Assembly (NCBI RefSeq): GCF_026242045.1
Contig: NZ_JAPJDO010000040.1
Span: 1 to 50,881 of the forward strand
Source: Mycobacterium pinniadriaticum
Lineage (GTDB): Bacteria > Actinomycetota > Actinomycetes > Mycobacteriales > Mycobacteriaceae
Direction of reading: 5' to 3'
Length of the DNA stretch: 50,881 nucleotides
Shown here: in pieces, positions 8,108-15,900 of the stretch
Numbering within the stretch: the first letter of the stretch is position 1
Layout: each line of letters starts with the position of its first letter
Translations under genes and position numbers: made by a program
The notes under the pieces: generated by a model
What the model was told of the DNA's origin: nothing
The model's input: the letters and a program-made list of their open reading frames with translations, nothing else
Database searches by the model: none

Positions 8108-9100
8108 ATGGGTCAACACACAGCAACTACCAAGAAGCTCACCTCTGTGGTGGCAGTCGGTGCAATCGCCACGGCGGGATTGGGATCGGCACCGACCGCC
8201 AACGCGACCTGTGCATCACTCTTTGGTTTCGGCAATAGCGCCGACTGCACGAGCGGCCCGCTCAGCGTCGCGGTCGCGATCGGCGCCGGCGCCCAGGCCA
8301 AGGCGTTCGGGTGGTTCTCCACCGCATTGTCGGTCGGCACGTCCAGCTACGCCACGACGGGTACCGACAGTGCCTTCACCTTCGCGACGGCGGTTGGTGA
8401 TGAAGCGAGTGCGTTTGCGCAGGGGATCGTCGGAATCGCCACCCAACTAGGCCCGAACGGGATCGTCGAAACGAGCGGGTCGCCCAACTTCGGCCATCTC
8501 GGTATCAATCTTGCCCTCAACGTATCACCCGGAACAACAACGGCTTTCGGCAACTCCGTTGCCGCTGGCGGCATCGGCAATATCGCCGTCAACCTCTTCG
8601 GGGACGCGACCGGGGGGATGCTCAACAGCGTGGTCGCGGTTGGCACCCTCAATTCCGCGATCAACCTCGGTGGTGCCAACAACTCGGTCAGAGCGATATC
8701 CGGCGAACTGAACCAGGCGTTCAATGTCTTCGGCAGCGGTAACGACGTGAACGCGGGCGGGGGTCCGCTGTCCCTCGCGGGGACGATCGGGGGGACCGGG
8801 CAGACCGTGACCAAGCAGAACCCGGGTATCAACATCAACGGAATCCGCGTCCCCAATACCGCCGCCGCGATCGACCCCGGTCAAACCGTTACGGCCGCGG
8901 CGCTCCGCGCACCCAACAGCACCGCGCACTCCGCCCGCAAGAATTCGGCTGCCGGCACCGGCGAGCCCGCAGCTCCCGCGTCCACGGTCGCGGCCTCCAC
9001 CGTGCACTCGGCGAGCGCGAGCGGCTCCGGCGATACCGCCAAGAAGGCGGCTTCCCATGCGGCCGCCGGCCGCGGCACCGGAAGCAGCAAGAGACAGTAA
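8108..9100 (+). CDS. Secreted beta-repeat protein with YadA-head-like motifs
   Basis: A 330-residue exported protein. A signal peptide ends near residue 35 (PTANATC) and two cysteines follow. Residues 45-105 show alternating small-residue repeats such as VAVAIGAGAQAKAFG and FATAVGDEASAFAQG, resembling the head repeats of trimeric autotransporters. Residues 115-235 continue as Asn/Gly-rich repeats (NLALN, IAVNLFGDA, SAINLGGANN, QAFNVFGSGND) that would suit a beta-helix. The last 70 residues are a disordered Ala/Ser/Lys tail. No membrane anchor is visible, so it may be cell-wall associated or released. The ATG at 8108 follows GGTAGGGAGACAATC. Function unknown; the structural reading is inference from the repeat pattern. 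Confidence 0.65.
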   Translation: MGQHTATTKKLTSVVAVGAIATAGLGSAPTANATCASLFGFGNSADCTSGPLSVAVAIGAGAQAKAFGWFSTALSVGTSSYATTGTDSAFTFATAVGDEASAFAQGIVGIATQLGPNGIVETSGSPNFGHLGINLALNVSPGTTTAFGNSVAAGGIGNIAVNLFGDATGGMLNSVVAVGTLNSAINLGGANNSVRAISGELNQAFNVFGSGNDVNAGGGPLSLAGTIGGTGQTVTKQNPGININGIRVPNTAAAIDPGQTVTAAALRAPNSTAHSARKNSAAGTGEPAAPASTVAASTVHSASASGSGDTAKKAASHAAAGRGTGSSKRQ

Positions 9101-9447
9101 GCCCGCCGCGACCGGTCCGTGGGCTGAGCTGGTTCCTGTGGCCAAGAATCGGAAATTTGCCCATGATGGAAAAATTGTTGGACAAACTGTTGTTGAGTGC
9201 GCAATTAGTGTGATTAGATCTTTGCTAGGACCCACGAAGGCAACTGTCGATCCACATATCGCAACGCCCCAGGGGTCAAAGGCCCGCCTGGTCGCTACCT
9301 CCCCCTCATGCGACCGGGCGGGCGCTCTACTTCTGCTCGCAGGTGTGCCTCGACAGGTACGACGCCAACCCGCTGCGCTATTCGTGATTGCGCAGGCAGA
9401 GGCCAATTCAAGGCCCTGGCCTGCTCCGGTGCTGTCAAACAAAGAGA
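9101..9447. other. Gene-free chromosomal flank left of the element
   Basis: I see no supportable gene here. The stretch 9150-9235 is AT-rich for this genome. Before integration this DNA lay directly downstream of the tRNA-Leu gene, and the leftward reading from 9447 (TCTCTTTGTTTG) is T-rich and could be the original tRNA terminator. An open frame covering 9057-9533 crosses the attachment site and looks fortuitous. Confidence 0.5.
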
Positions 9448-9472
9448 GTGCCCTCGGTGAGATTCGAACTCA
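9448..9472. repeat. attL core, left copy of 25-bp attachment repeat
   Basis: Identical to 24038-24062. Both copies correspond to the T-arm and 3' acceptor strand of tRNA-Leu. The identity ends sharply on both sides (A against G on the left, A against C on the right), as expected for a crossover core. This copy retains the host's original 3' flank of the tRNA gene. Confidence 0.9.
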
Positions 9473-9576
9473 AAAACCGAGACGGCTCTACCTTAGCGTT
9501 CGTACGCTGCAGGGCTCCTGCCTGCGATTTTGAAGTTATGCGGGATTAACGCTGATTACCGCTCATTAATCAGGTA

Positions 9577-9596
9577 TGCAGCCAAAACGTAGCCAA
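9577..9596 (+). repeat. Putative integrase arm-type site, left
   Basis: A 20-bp sequence that matches 23947-23966 at 18 of 20 positions in the same orientation. Each copy is itself a near-direct repeat of GCAGCCAA. The two copies lie just inside the two ends of the element (105 bp and 71 bp from the cores), where tyrosine integrases bind arm sites. Confidence 0.5.
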
Positions 9597-9616
9597 TCGG
9601 CCGCATGTTCGACCGG

Positions 9617-10945
9617 TCAGACGTCGGGTCGCGGGAATCGGTTCACCATGTCGGCAATGCGCCGCTGCTGAACCGCGGTGTAGATCGCCGTGGTCGACGG
9701 GTCAGCGTGCCCGAGGAATTCCTGCACCACCCGAAGGTCCTCAACCTCGATACCCGACGATCCGGCCCAATGCCGCAGCGTGTGCAGGGTTGAACGCGTG
9801 CCGCTCTTATGCAGCCAGACGTTCGCTAGCTGCGACACCTGTTGTGGCGTGACCGGGCCGACCCCCCGTTCGCGTCGGAAACAGGCCCCCGAAGGGGCGA
9901 GCGCCGGCCGGATCAGCAGCCATGCCCATGCGGGGAGCGCAGAGATTCGTTCGTACTCACCCTTGGTCCTCGTCAGCCTGATGAACACGCCACCGTCGGG
10001 CATCTCCTCGAAGCAGTCCATTTCCAGGTGGGCGATCTCTTTGGCACGTAGTCCGGCGTAGGCGGCCAGGATAAGCCACGCCTGCAGCCGTGGGCTTGGC
10101 GCATTGCGGATGGCCCGCTCTAGCGCATAGAACTCGATAGGGCGGGGCAGGCCGCGTTTCTGCTTGGGGGTGACCAGCAACGCCGCTGGATTGTCGGCCC
10201 GTATCCCCCGCTTGTGCAAGTAGCCGTAGTAGGGGCGCACCATCGCGGTGGCGAACCGCAGCCGCTCAACCGGCAGGCCGTCTTGCCAGTCCTCTAGCTC
10301 GAACTGTGTGACATCGACTGGATCGCGGCCGAGGTACTCGGCAAGGTACTGCATATACATCCGCCGCACCTTCACAGTGCGTGGTGCCCGGCCGGCGCGC
10401 ATCATCCACCGGCAGTGCTCATCGAGATGGGACACGCCGGTGCCGTAGTAGGCGCCCGGAATAGTGGGTGTCATCGCTTTACGCTCGGGAGGAGGGGACT
10501 TGCGCGCGGCGCGCTCGGGATCGCGCACCCAAGCATTCCTGTGCATGCCGCACATCGCCTCAGTGCGGCCGGGCGCATCGAGGCGCGATCCCGCCAACCG
10601 GCTGCACTGACGACCGGACTGAGTCGTGCTCTCGCACCGGACCGTGTAGTTCGCCGCAAGCTCCGAAAACGCGCCTGGCACTATCGGATTCGACGCTGCA
10701 TCGCGCCGATCAAACCAGTTCGCGACCTCATCGAGAGAGCCGGCAACAATGACGGTGCCCGCGCTGTCGGTCACGGTGACGCAGTCGGCGCTCTTCCTTG
10801 TGTGCAGTCCGAGCCGTTTTGCCCTGTGTCTGATGCTCCGGACTCGGTTGTCTGAGGTGCCCCGAGGTGCGGGGACGAGTGTTAGATGCGGTACGGCGCC
10901 CACAGTGACGGTGTTGGCGTCTATCGAATCAACAACGGCCTCCAT
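9617..10945 (-). CDS. Second tyrosine recombinase with N-terminal extension
   Basis: A 442-residue protein. Residues from about 160 onward form a full tyrosine recombinase: a SAM-like core-binding domain (SHLDEHCRWMMRAGRAPRT) and a catalytic domain with Arg in GLRAKEIAHLE, the beta-hairpin Lys in RTKGEYERI, His and Arg in LHTLRHWAGS, His in FLGHADPST and the nucleophile in TAIYTAV, so it looks active. The first 155 residues are unusual: a basic helix region (RIRHRAKRLGL-like), a small beta module (VTVTDSAGTVIVAGSLDEV), and a cysteine/histidine cluster (C-x8-C ... MCGMH) that could bind zinc. An internal ATG (MTPTIPGAYYG) could give a shorter form. It points outward, 145 bp from attL. Confidence 0.82.
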   Translation of the reverse strand: MEAVVDSIDANTVTVGAVPHLTLVPAPRGTSDNRVRSIRHRAKRLGLHTRKSADCVTVTDSAGTVIVAGSLDEVANWFDRRDAASNPIVPGAFSELAANYTVRCESTTQSGRQCSRLAGSRLDAPGRTEAMCGMHRNAWVRDPERAARKSPPPERKAMTPTIPGAYYGTGVSHLDEHCRWMMRAGRAPRTVKVRRMYMQYLAEYLGRDPVDVTQFELEDWQDGLPVERLRFATAMVRPYYGYLHKRGIRADNPAALLVTPKQKRGLPRPIEFYALERAIRNAPSPRLQAWLILAAYAGLRAKEIAHLEMDCFEEMPDGGVFIRLTRTKGEYERISALPAWAWLLIRPALAPSGACFRRERGVGPVTPQQVSQLANVWLHKSGTRSTLHTLRHWAGSSGIEVEDLRVVQEFLGHADPSTTAIYTAVQQRRIADMVNRFPRPDV

Positions 10946-11082
10946 GCCCCGAGAGTTAATAGCATAGGAAGCGAGATCGCAATGACCACACCATAATTCA
11001 CGCGCTCCGCGCGTAGGTCACGCCATGCATACGTGGAATGATGGAAATTCGACCGGCTTGACCCGTTCGACAGTCAGGAGCC

Positions 11083-11299
11083 ATGCGTCACGCGCGACTT
11101 GAGACCACCGCCCGCTACACGGCGGTGACCGACGATCGCCGCGTACAGGCGATCTTCTCAACAACTTGACGATCCCGGAAATTACGTACCGAACCAGCGC
11201 TACGCGCAAGCCCTGCTCGACAACCTCGCTGCCATGCATGAGGTCACTGACGACGTGTTCATCGATTGGGACGCGGCGACGCCCAACCGCAGGCGGTAG
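11083..11299 (+). pseudogene. Relic of a tyrosine recombinase C-terminus
   Basis: The first frame (11083-11169) reads MRHARLETTARYTAVTDDRR and onward to a stop, matching the final His-x-x-Tyr block of a tyrosine recombinase (compare GHxxLETTxRYxHV). A stop codon in the same frame at 11059 cuts it from any catalytic domain. About a frame-shift later, a second open stretch reads QLDDPGNYVPNQRYAQALLD and on to WDAATPNRRR and a stop at 11299; it looks like protein but I cannot assign it. No ribosome site or upstream domain exists, so this is decayed coding DNA. The rest of 10946-11442 contains no gene I can support. Confidence 0.55.
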
Positions 11300-11442
11300 G
11301 ACTCTTCGACGAAAGCAGCCCGGTGGTACTTCACGTACGGTCCGTCTGCGTGCTTGCTGACTCGTCGAATTGCCTTGTGGCACATGGGATGAATCGTGAC
11401 GCCGTGGAAACGGAACTACGCAACGATACCTAACACCCCCGG

Positions 11443-11760
11443 TCAGCCAGGCCAACTCCCGCCGCAGCCGCCTGGGGGAGCTTTGGGCGGGAAGATGGTG
11501 TTGCCGTTGTCGATGACGCACCACAGTTTGAAGCCGCCGTAGCTGACGTCGTAGTGCCATTTCGTGCCGTCGTCGTAAGGGATTCCGTCACACCAGCCGA
11601 CCATCGCGGTGGTGTAGCCAGTGCCGCCGCCCGGGCACCAGCCGGCCATCAAGTTCGGGGTGTGCGGGTCGAACGTCGCGGGCGCAGCGCCGGCAGGGGC
11701 GGCCAGCATCAGCGCTGCGCTGGTTATCACCGCGAGAGCGGAAATCATCCGTGGCGTCAT
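11443..11760 (-). CDS. Small secreted protein, cargo operon gene 3
   Basis: A 105-residue protein with a clear signal peptide (ISALAVITSAALMLAAPAGAAPA, cleavage near residue 26). The mature part is rich in Gly, Trp and Cys: four cysteines in WCPGGGTG, WCDGIPYDDG, WCVIDNG and GGCGG suggest two disulfides. It resembles the small Cys/Gly-rich secreted proteins scattered through mycobacteria, with no known function. The start codon overlaps the stop of the preceding gene (ATGA at 11757-11760), so it is the last gene of a coupled three-gene operon of exported proteins. Confidence 0.65.
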   Translation of the reverse strand: MTPRMISALAVITSAALMLAAPAGAAPATFDPHTPNLMAGWCPGGGTGYTTAMVGWCDGIPYDDGTKWHYDVSYGGFKLWCVIDNGNTIFPPKAPPGGCGGSWPG

Positions 11761-12158
11761 GGGCAGTCCGGGTAGGTCAACATCGCTCCTGACGAGAACA
11801 TCAGGGCGTCGCTCATGCTCAATCCGGCATTCATGACCAGCTGGTTGTTGACGTAGGTCGGGTCTGCTCCAGCGCGGAACATCACGCAGACCGTGCGTGC
11901 GTTATTCACGAACGCCGCCACATCGGTGATGACCCAACCTTCCGACTGCATCTTCGCGAGGAAGTAGCGGTCGAAATCAGTGAGCACCAGTGTCGGCGCA
12001 GGTGGCGCCGGTGGGCTCATGGTGTGCGCGACCTTGGTGTCGGCGGAGAACGGAATACGCGGCGGCTCTGGGCTAGGGCTTGGGAGCGCCGCGGTCGGAG
12101 CGGCCAAACCCGCAGCAGCGGCGAGCGCCGCGGCCCCTGCCAGCCCTACCCGCTTCAT
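11757..12158 (-). CDS. Secreted DUF732 protein, cargo operon gene 2
   Basis: A 133-residue protein beginning MKRVGLAGAAALAAAAG, a signal peptide cut near residue 25. After a Pro-rich linker comes a DUF732-type domain: FDRYFLAKMQSEGW, an Asn/Ala-rich helix, a Cys (TVCVMFRAG), and a final Cys at the C-terminus (LTYPDCP), the usual disulfide pair of this mycobacterial secreted family. Function of the family is unknown. The ATG at 12158 overlaps the stop of the upstream gene (ATGA), and its own stop overlaps the next start, so all three are translationally coupled. Confidence 0.72.
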   Translation of the reverse strand: MKRVGLAGAAALAAAAGLAAPTAALPSPSPEPPRIPFSADTKVAHTMSPPAPPAPTLVLTDFDRYFLAKMQSEGWVITDVAAFVNNARTVCVMFRAGADPTYVNNQLVMNAGLSMSDALMFSSGAMLTYPDCP

Positions 12159-12613
12159 CCGTTCGCCCGAATCCACGGCTTGCACCGCGCCGTCGAGAAC
12201 GCCTTGTCCGACGCCATGATCTCGACGACCTGCGGGCCTTCACTGCCTTCGTTGTCGATGATGTCGCTGCTGTCGAAACTCGCGAGGCGTTTCCAATAGC
12301 AGTCGTAGCCGGGCTGGTTGCTGCCGGCTGACCGGTAGATTCCGGGGGCGATGTCGACGCCGACAACATAGGTGCCGTCACTGACGATCGACGTCGCGGG
12401 CCCGGCAGATGTCTGCGACGTACTGCCTGGCGACCATCCGCCGCTGTCGCTTCCGGTGATGGGCGCGGATGCCGGCGGTGTGTAGATGCTGGTCTTGGTG
12501 ACTGTGACGGTGGCGCGGCTGCCGCCTGGAGCCGGGATGCAACCAACGCACATGGCGGCGATGGTGCCGTAGATGATCATCGCCGCCCGCGCGGCCTTGA
12601 CGGCGTCCCCCAC
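12155..12613 (-). CDS. Exported protein, cargo operon gene 1
   Basis: A 152-residue protein starting with GTG after a good AGGGGAGG site. The N-terminal 30 residues contain a weak signal or membrane anchor (MIIYGTIAAMCVGC). A Thr/Ser/Pro-rich linker leads to a compact domain with the pattern DGTYVVGVDIAPGIYRS, YDCYWKRLASFD, GPQVVEIMASDKAF and a final TARCKPW. That domain recurs in mycobacteriophage and actinobacterial exported proteins, as I recall, and looks like a small beta-sandwich with one disulfide. Lipidation is uncertain because the candidate lipobox is poor. First gene of the coupled operon. Confidence 0.65.
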   Translation of the reverse strand: MGDAVKAARAAMIIYGTIAAMCVGCIPAPGGSRATVTVTKTSIYTPPASAPITGSDSGGWSPGSTSQTSAGPATSIVSDGTYVVGVDIAPGIYRSAGSNQPGYDCYWKRLASFDSSDIIDNEGSEGPQVVEIMASDKAFSTARCKPWIRANG

Positions 12614-12737
12614 CAGCGGCCTCCCCTGCCAGTTTCCTGTGAACAGAGGTTACGCCGCCGTCAGTAGACGCGCAGCAAGATCCTGCGCCTATCGCGGACA
12701 GGCAGTCGCTGATCCCTGACCGCGGCGACGCGGATGA

Positions 12738-13112
12738 TCACAGCCGGATCACCTGCCCGTACGGGTCCACCGAAAGTGTCCTGCGGGTCTCCCGCTGCGT
12801 CGCCGCCGCGATGATCCACCCGATCACCAGCAGGCCGCAGGTGAAGATACTCAGCAGCGCCCACACAACATGATTCGGGTCATTCCCGTACACCAGCACC
12901 GCCTGAAACGGTGTCTGCGATTCGACCCGGCATCGGTAGGTGGTCACCTCGTAGGCGACGGCGGCGTTGAGGACCGCACTGCGGTCGGAATCGGACATGC
13001 GTGCGGGCGCGGCGGCGAAGTGGGGAGTCCATGTGGCGCCGTCAAAGTAGCGCTGCCCAGGCGCACCGGCCGGATCTGGATACCACCCTGGTGACGCCGA
13101 CGGTTGCAACAT
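12738..13112 (-). CDS. DUF2510 membrane protein
   Basis: A 124-residue protein. The N-terminus carries the DUF2510 motif ASPGWYPDPAGAPGQRYFDG followed by WT, a short module found at the N-terminus of many actinobacterial membrane proteins. One strong hydrophobic helix lies at about residues 82-103 (VVWALLSIFTCGLLVIGWII), followed by a basic tail. A middle region with paired Cys and Val-rich strands precedes the helix. It is transcribed toward the secreted-cargo operon, about 125 bp upstream of it, and may share its transcript. No known function. Confidence 0.7.
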   Translation of the reverse strand: MLQPSASPGWYPDPAGAPGQRYFDGATWTPHFAAAPARMSDSDRSAVLNAAVAYEVTTYRCRVESQTPFQAVLVYGNDPNHVVWALLSIFTCGLLVIGWIIAAATQRETRRTLSVDPYGQVIRL

Positions 13113-13352
13113 AACCCCCCTGTCAAATACCTGTGAACAGGGAGAATACGCCCTCGTCCCCCGCTTGAGAGGGCGTTACTGGGGGACGCCAAGGGCGAGG
13201 CAGGGGCCAGCTCGCGGCTAGGTCCGGATGCCGCAATGCGGTGACCTCACGCGCACCACCGTGGGGGTGGCCCGGGCCGGCGATCAGGGGAAAACCGACC
13301 CGGGCCGCTCTCCTACACTCCCGTTGTCCAGACCAAGAGAAGGAGAAGCAAC

Positions 13353-13640
13353 ATGGCCACTCGTGGTGACCTGCGCAACGCCGTCCTCGCCCTCCAAGGG
13401 CAGATACCTGAGACGATGAAGGTCAGCCGCGGCTCGACCAATCACGTCCTGACCTGCGCCCAGTTCGCGCAAGAGGAACAGGCACAACAGCCCGTGGGAG
13501 CGGTGCGCGGCGATGATGCGCTCGTGCTGACGTTGCTGAGCAACATCGTGTATCTGGAGAGCAAGATCGAACGGGCAGCCGGCCGCCAGGGCGTCCCTGA
13601 CGAGGGGAGGATCGCGATCCTCCGCGAGTTCATTCTCTAG
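13353..13640 (+). CDS. Small hypothetical protein in the element
   Basis: A 95-residue soluble protein preceded by a strong AGAAGGAG site six bases from the ATG. It is predicted mainly helical (residues 5-20, 40-55, 60-80) with a Gln-rich middle (QEEQAQQPVG). I recognise no family. It is one of only two rightward genes in the left half of the element, so it has its own promoter in the 240-bp gap 13113-13352, where I cannot point to convincing boxes. Small helical proteins at this place in satellites are sometimes anti-phage or capsid-modifying factors, but nothing here shows that. Confidence 0.55.
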   Translation: MATRGDLRNAVLALQGQIPETMKVSRGSTNHVLTCAQFAQEEQAQQPVGAVRGDDALVLTLLSNIVYLESKIERAAGRQGVPDEGRIAILREFIL

Positions 13641-13873
13641 GTCGAAGGCGTCACCGTAGAGGTGCGAGACCGGTGGTTGTCCAGCCTGCTCCTGCAGCCA
13701 GTCCATAAGGACCGCCTGCGCGCTCACAGGGCACCGCCTTCGGTGGTGTCCGACGGCCGCGCACCGGACGCGGCACGCCGAACCCACCTCCTACGCTGCA
13801 ACCTTCGGGACGCGGCACGGAACGCGCCCGGCACATGACGGGTTACCAGCCCGTGCAACGCAAGGAGACTGTG

Positions 13874-14125
13874 ATGCCCAAGCCTCAGGACCGACGTATC
13901 CCCGATGACTGGCACGTCAGCTCGATGCTCAGAAACATGGTCGCCGACTACGTCATCGGACCTGACAAGATCGACGTTCAGATCGACCGCGAGCTGGCGC
14001 TCCGGTTCCTGCACCTGACCGTTCTTGGCCACGTTGAGCTGGCGGAGAAACTTGCATGGCTGATCGAAGTGGTGCAAGAGCTTGATGAGAGGGTGGCGGC
14101 GTTGGAAGACCGTCTCGAAAGCTAG
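13874..14125 (+). CDS. Small coiled-coil protein in the element
   Basis: An 83-residue protein with an AAGGAG site seven bases before the ATG at 13874. The second half is strongly helical and ends in a heptad-like stretch (LAWLIEVVQELDERVAALEDRL) that suggests a coiled coil and oligomer formation. The first half contains WHVSSMLRNMVADYV. No family recognised. It is in line with, and about 230 bp downstream of, the other rightward gene, and converges on the peptidase gene. Confidence 0.55.
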   Translation: MPKPQDRRIPDDWHVSSMLRNMVADYVIGPDKIDVQIDRELALRFLHLTVLGHVELAEKLAWLIEVVQELDERVAALEDRLES

Positions 14126-14217
14126 CTCAGCTTCGTCGATCTCGGCGCGGGTGAAACCCGGAGGCGGCAGCTGCGCATCCCGCGGGATCCGGAGGATGCC
14201 GTCCGGCTGCCCGGCGC

Positions 14218-15009
14218 TCACGACACCGTCTCAGCAGAGCCGGGTGTTCGGACGGTGCGCAGGTCGGCACGAATGTTGGCCAGCTCGAACGGATGCCGCG
14301 ACCGATCCACCGACAGGCCCAGTGCCGCAGTGACGTCCTCGTGGACGGCCTCCCCGGTCCGTACCAACTTTTGAGCCACCGCGACGATCGCCGGCCAGCA
14401 CTGCTCCAGCAGCCCGCCCAAGCCCGAGGACACCGCGTCCACACCGCCGGCGGCAGCCACGAGCGCGGCGTCACTCGCGGTGGCCCGCTTGTACGCCCCC
14501 GAAACGCCCCTGTGCCCGCACCCCTGGTTAAGGACAGCCAGAACCTCGTGATTAGCGGGTCGGCGGCCAGCACGCCAACGCGCCTCAGCCCACGGTCCCG
14601 CCAACGCGACCGAGGCATCGAAGGTCGTCATCAACTCCGGACCGAAGTTCGTCACCCCACGCATGCCCAACACCTTCGTGTTCACCACCGCCACCGAACG
14701 GAGCTCACCGGAGAAAAGCACTCCACCGACCGCGTGACCCGCTTCATGCAAACACAAACCCGCCCAAGCGATGTCGTCCTTGGACAACTCGGTACTCGGC
14801 TGCGGCTGGGGCGCCGGCTTGACCGAAAGGGTCGCATCTGAAACGCGACCCTTCGATACCGCTGCGGCGGGCGCCGGCGCAACAGACGCTGTCAGGGCTG
14901 GGCCCGTCAGCGTCGCAACCCCCGAGTATCTGACCCGGGTGGACTGTTCCATCGCACCTGCGATGAACGACAACCGCTCTGCGGGATCAACCTCGGCCAA
15001 TGACCTCAC
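14218..15009 (-). CDS. HEXXH zinc peptidase, M41-like
   Basis: 263 residues from the GTG at 15009, which follows AGAGGGGG; a TTG at 15105 that overlaps the upstream stop (TTGA) would add 32 residues. The catalytic domain begins about residue 85 with AWAGLCLHEAGHAVGGVLF, the zinc-binding HEAGH. About 45 residues later comes LAGPWAEARWRAGR, like the AGxxAE segment of M41-type peptidases found in phages. An Ala/Pro-rich linker separates a short N-terminal domain. It has no AAA domain or membrane helix, unlike FtsH. A role in processing a particle or helper-phage protein is plausible from position only. Confidence 0.6.
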   Translation of the reverse strand: MRSLAEVDPAERLSFIAGAMEQSTRVRYSGVATLTGPALTASVAPAPAAAVSKGRVSDATLSVKPAPQPQPSTELSKDDIAWAGLCLHEAGHAVGGVLFSGELRSVAVVNTKVLGMRGVTNFGPELMTTFDASVALAGPWAEARWRAGRRPANHEVLAVLNQGCGHRGVSGAYKRATASDAALVAAAGGVDAVSSGLGGLLEQCWPAIVAVAQKLVRTGEAVHEDVTAALGLSVDRSRHPFELANIRADLRTVRTPGSAETVS

Positions 15010-15101
15010 GGACGGAACCCCCTCTTCCCCAGCCGGTGTCGGGGCGGCGGCACATAGCGCGGACCCGCCCCGACACCGACCTACCAACCGCACACCGTTG
15101 C

Positions 15102-15881
15102 TCAACTGATCGCCGCCGCCCCGACGAGCGCCTCATAACCCACCAGCACCGACCTCTCGGCGACGGCCGCGAACTTGTTGTGCTCCAACCTCGCCGCATC
15201 TTTCACCGCCACCGGGCCACGCCACCCGAACGGCTGCGACGTCGCCACCAGAGTGTCACCGAGCCCCGCGACGTAACCCCCACCGAAAATCCAGCTGTGC
15301 CCGCCTGGCGTCTTCAACGCCACACCCGAACGAACGATCAGCTGCGCAGCGCACGCCCGCGGCAACCACTTCGGGCTCGCATGGATGAACCCGAGCGTGT
15401 TCGTCGTGGCGAAAGCCGACTCCAGCAATCCGAGCGCGTCGACCAGATCAGCAGCAGCCGCCGGCGACGGTGCATCGGCGAGCAACCGGGCCGCGAACTG
15501 CGCCTCAACCGCCACCGGCTCAAGCAACCGCAAATTCTGCTCCGCCCGCACCCGCGCCACCACCGGATCCTCGCAGTGGAACTTCCCCTCATCAGACGCC
15601 CACACCGTCATACCGACAAACGGATCCGGAATCAACGGCCGCACACCAGTCTTCACATCATCCTCAGTCAGATCCGCCTCCGCCGCGTTCCACGCCGCCG
15701 CCCACACACCAAACGCATCCTCGCCGCCATAATTGTGCGGCCGAACCTCCACGCCACTGGGCAGCCACCGCAGCGGATCGCCCTCACCCGAATCCGACCA
15801 CACCGTCGCGGCATACAACCCACCCGGCGCCGGATTCACCAGCGGTGCATCAAACCTGATCGGCACCAGCACACTCGTCAT
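15102..15881 (-). CDS. Putative virion-associated protein
   Basis: A 259-residue protein with features I associate with a structural protein family of actinobacterial phages: a Trp/Gly-rich start (LYAATVWSD), a segment DPFVGMTVWAS, a central helix starting EQNLRLLEPVAVEAQFAARL, then GFIHASPKWL, a Gly-rich HSWIFGGGYVAGLGD turn and a C-terminal AAVAERSVLVGYEALVGA. The precise family is uncertain. No catalytic motif is visible. It lies 19 bp after the preceding gene and its stop touches a TTG start of the peptidase, so the block 16910-14218 is one operon. Confidence 0.45.
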   Translation of the reverse strand: MTSVLVPIRFDAPLVNPAPGGLYAATVWSDSGEGDPLRWLPSGVEVRPHNYGGEDAFGVWAAAWNAAEADLTEDDVKTGVRPLIPDPFVGMTVWASDEGKFHCEDPVVARVRAEQNLRLLEPVAVEAQFAARLLADAPSPAAAADLVDALGLLESAFATTNTLGFIHASPKWLPRACAAQLIVRSGVALKTPGGHSWIFGGGYVAGLGDTLVATSQPFGWRGPVAVKDAARLEHNKFAAVAERSVLVGYEALVGAAAIS

Positions 15882-15900
15882 TTCAATTCCTCTCGATTAA

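Noticed and set aside
9057..9533. 158-codon frame across attL
   Set aside because: It spans the recombination junction and the tRNA-like sequence, overlaps the end of the preceding gene and lacks a start signal or recognisable domain.
11200..11385. Leftward 61-codon frame with a CH...H pattern resembling an HNH tail
   Set aside because: No ribosome site, no upstream catalytic residues, and overlap with the recombinase relic; the likeness is too weak.
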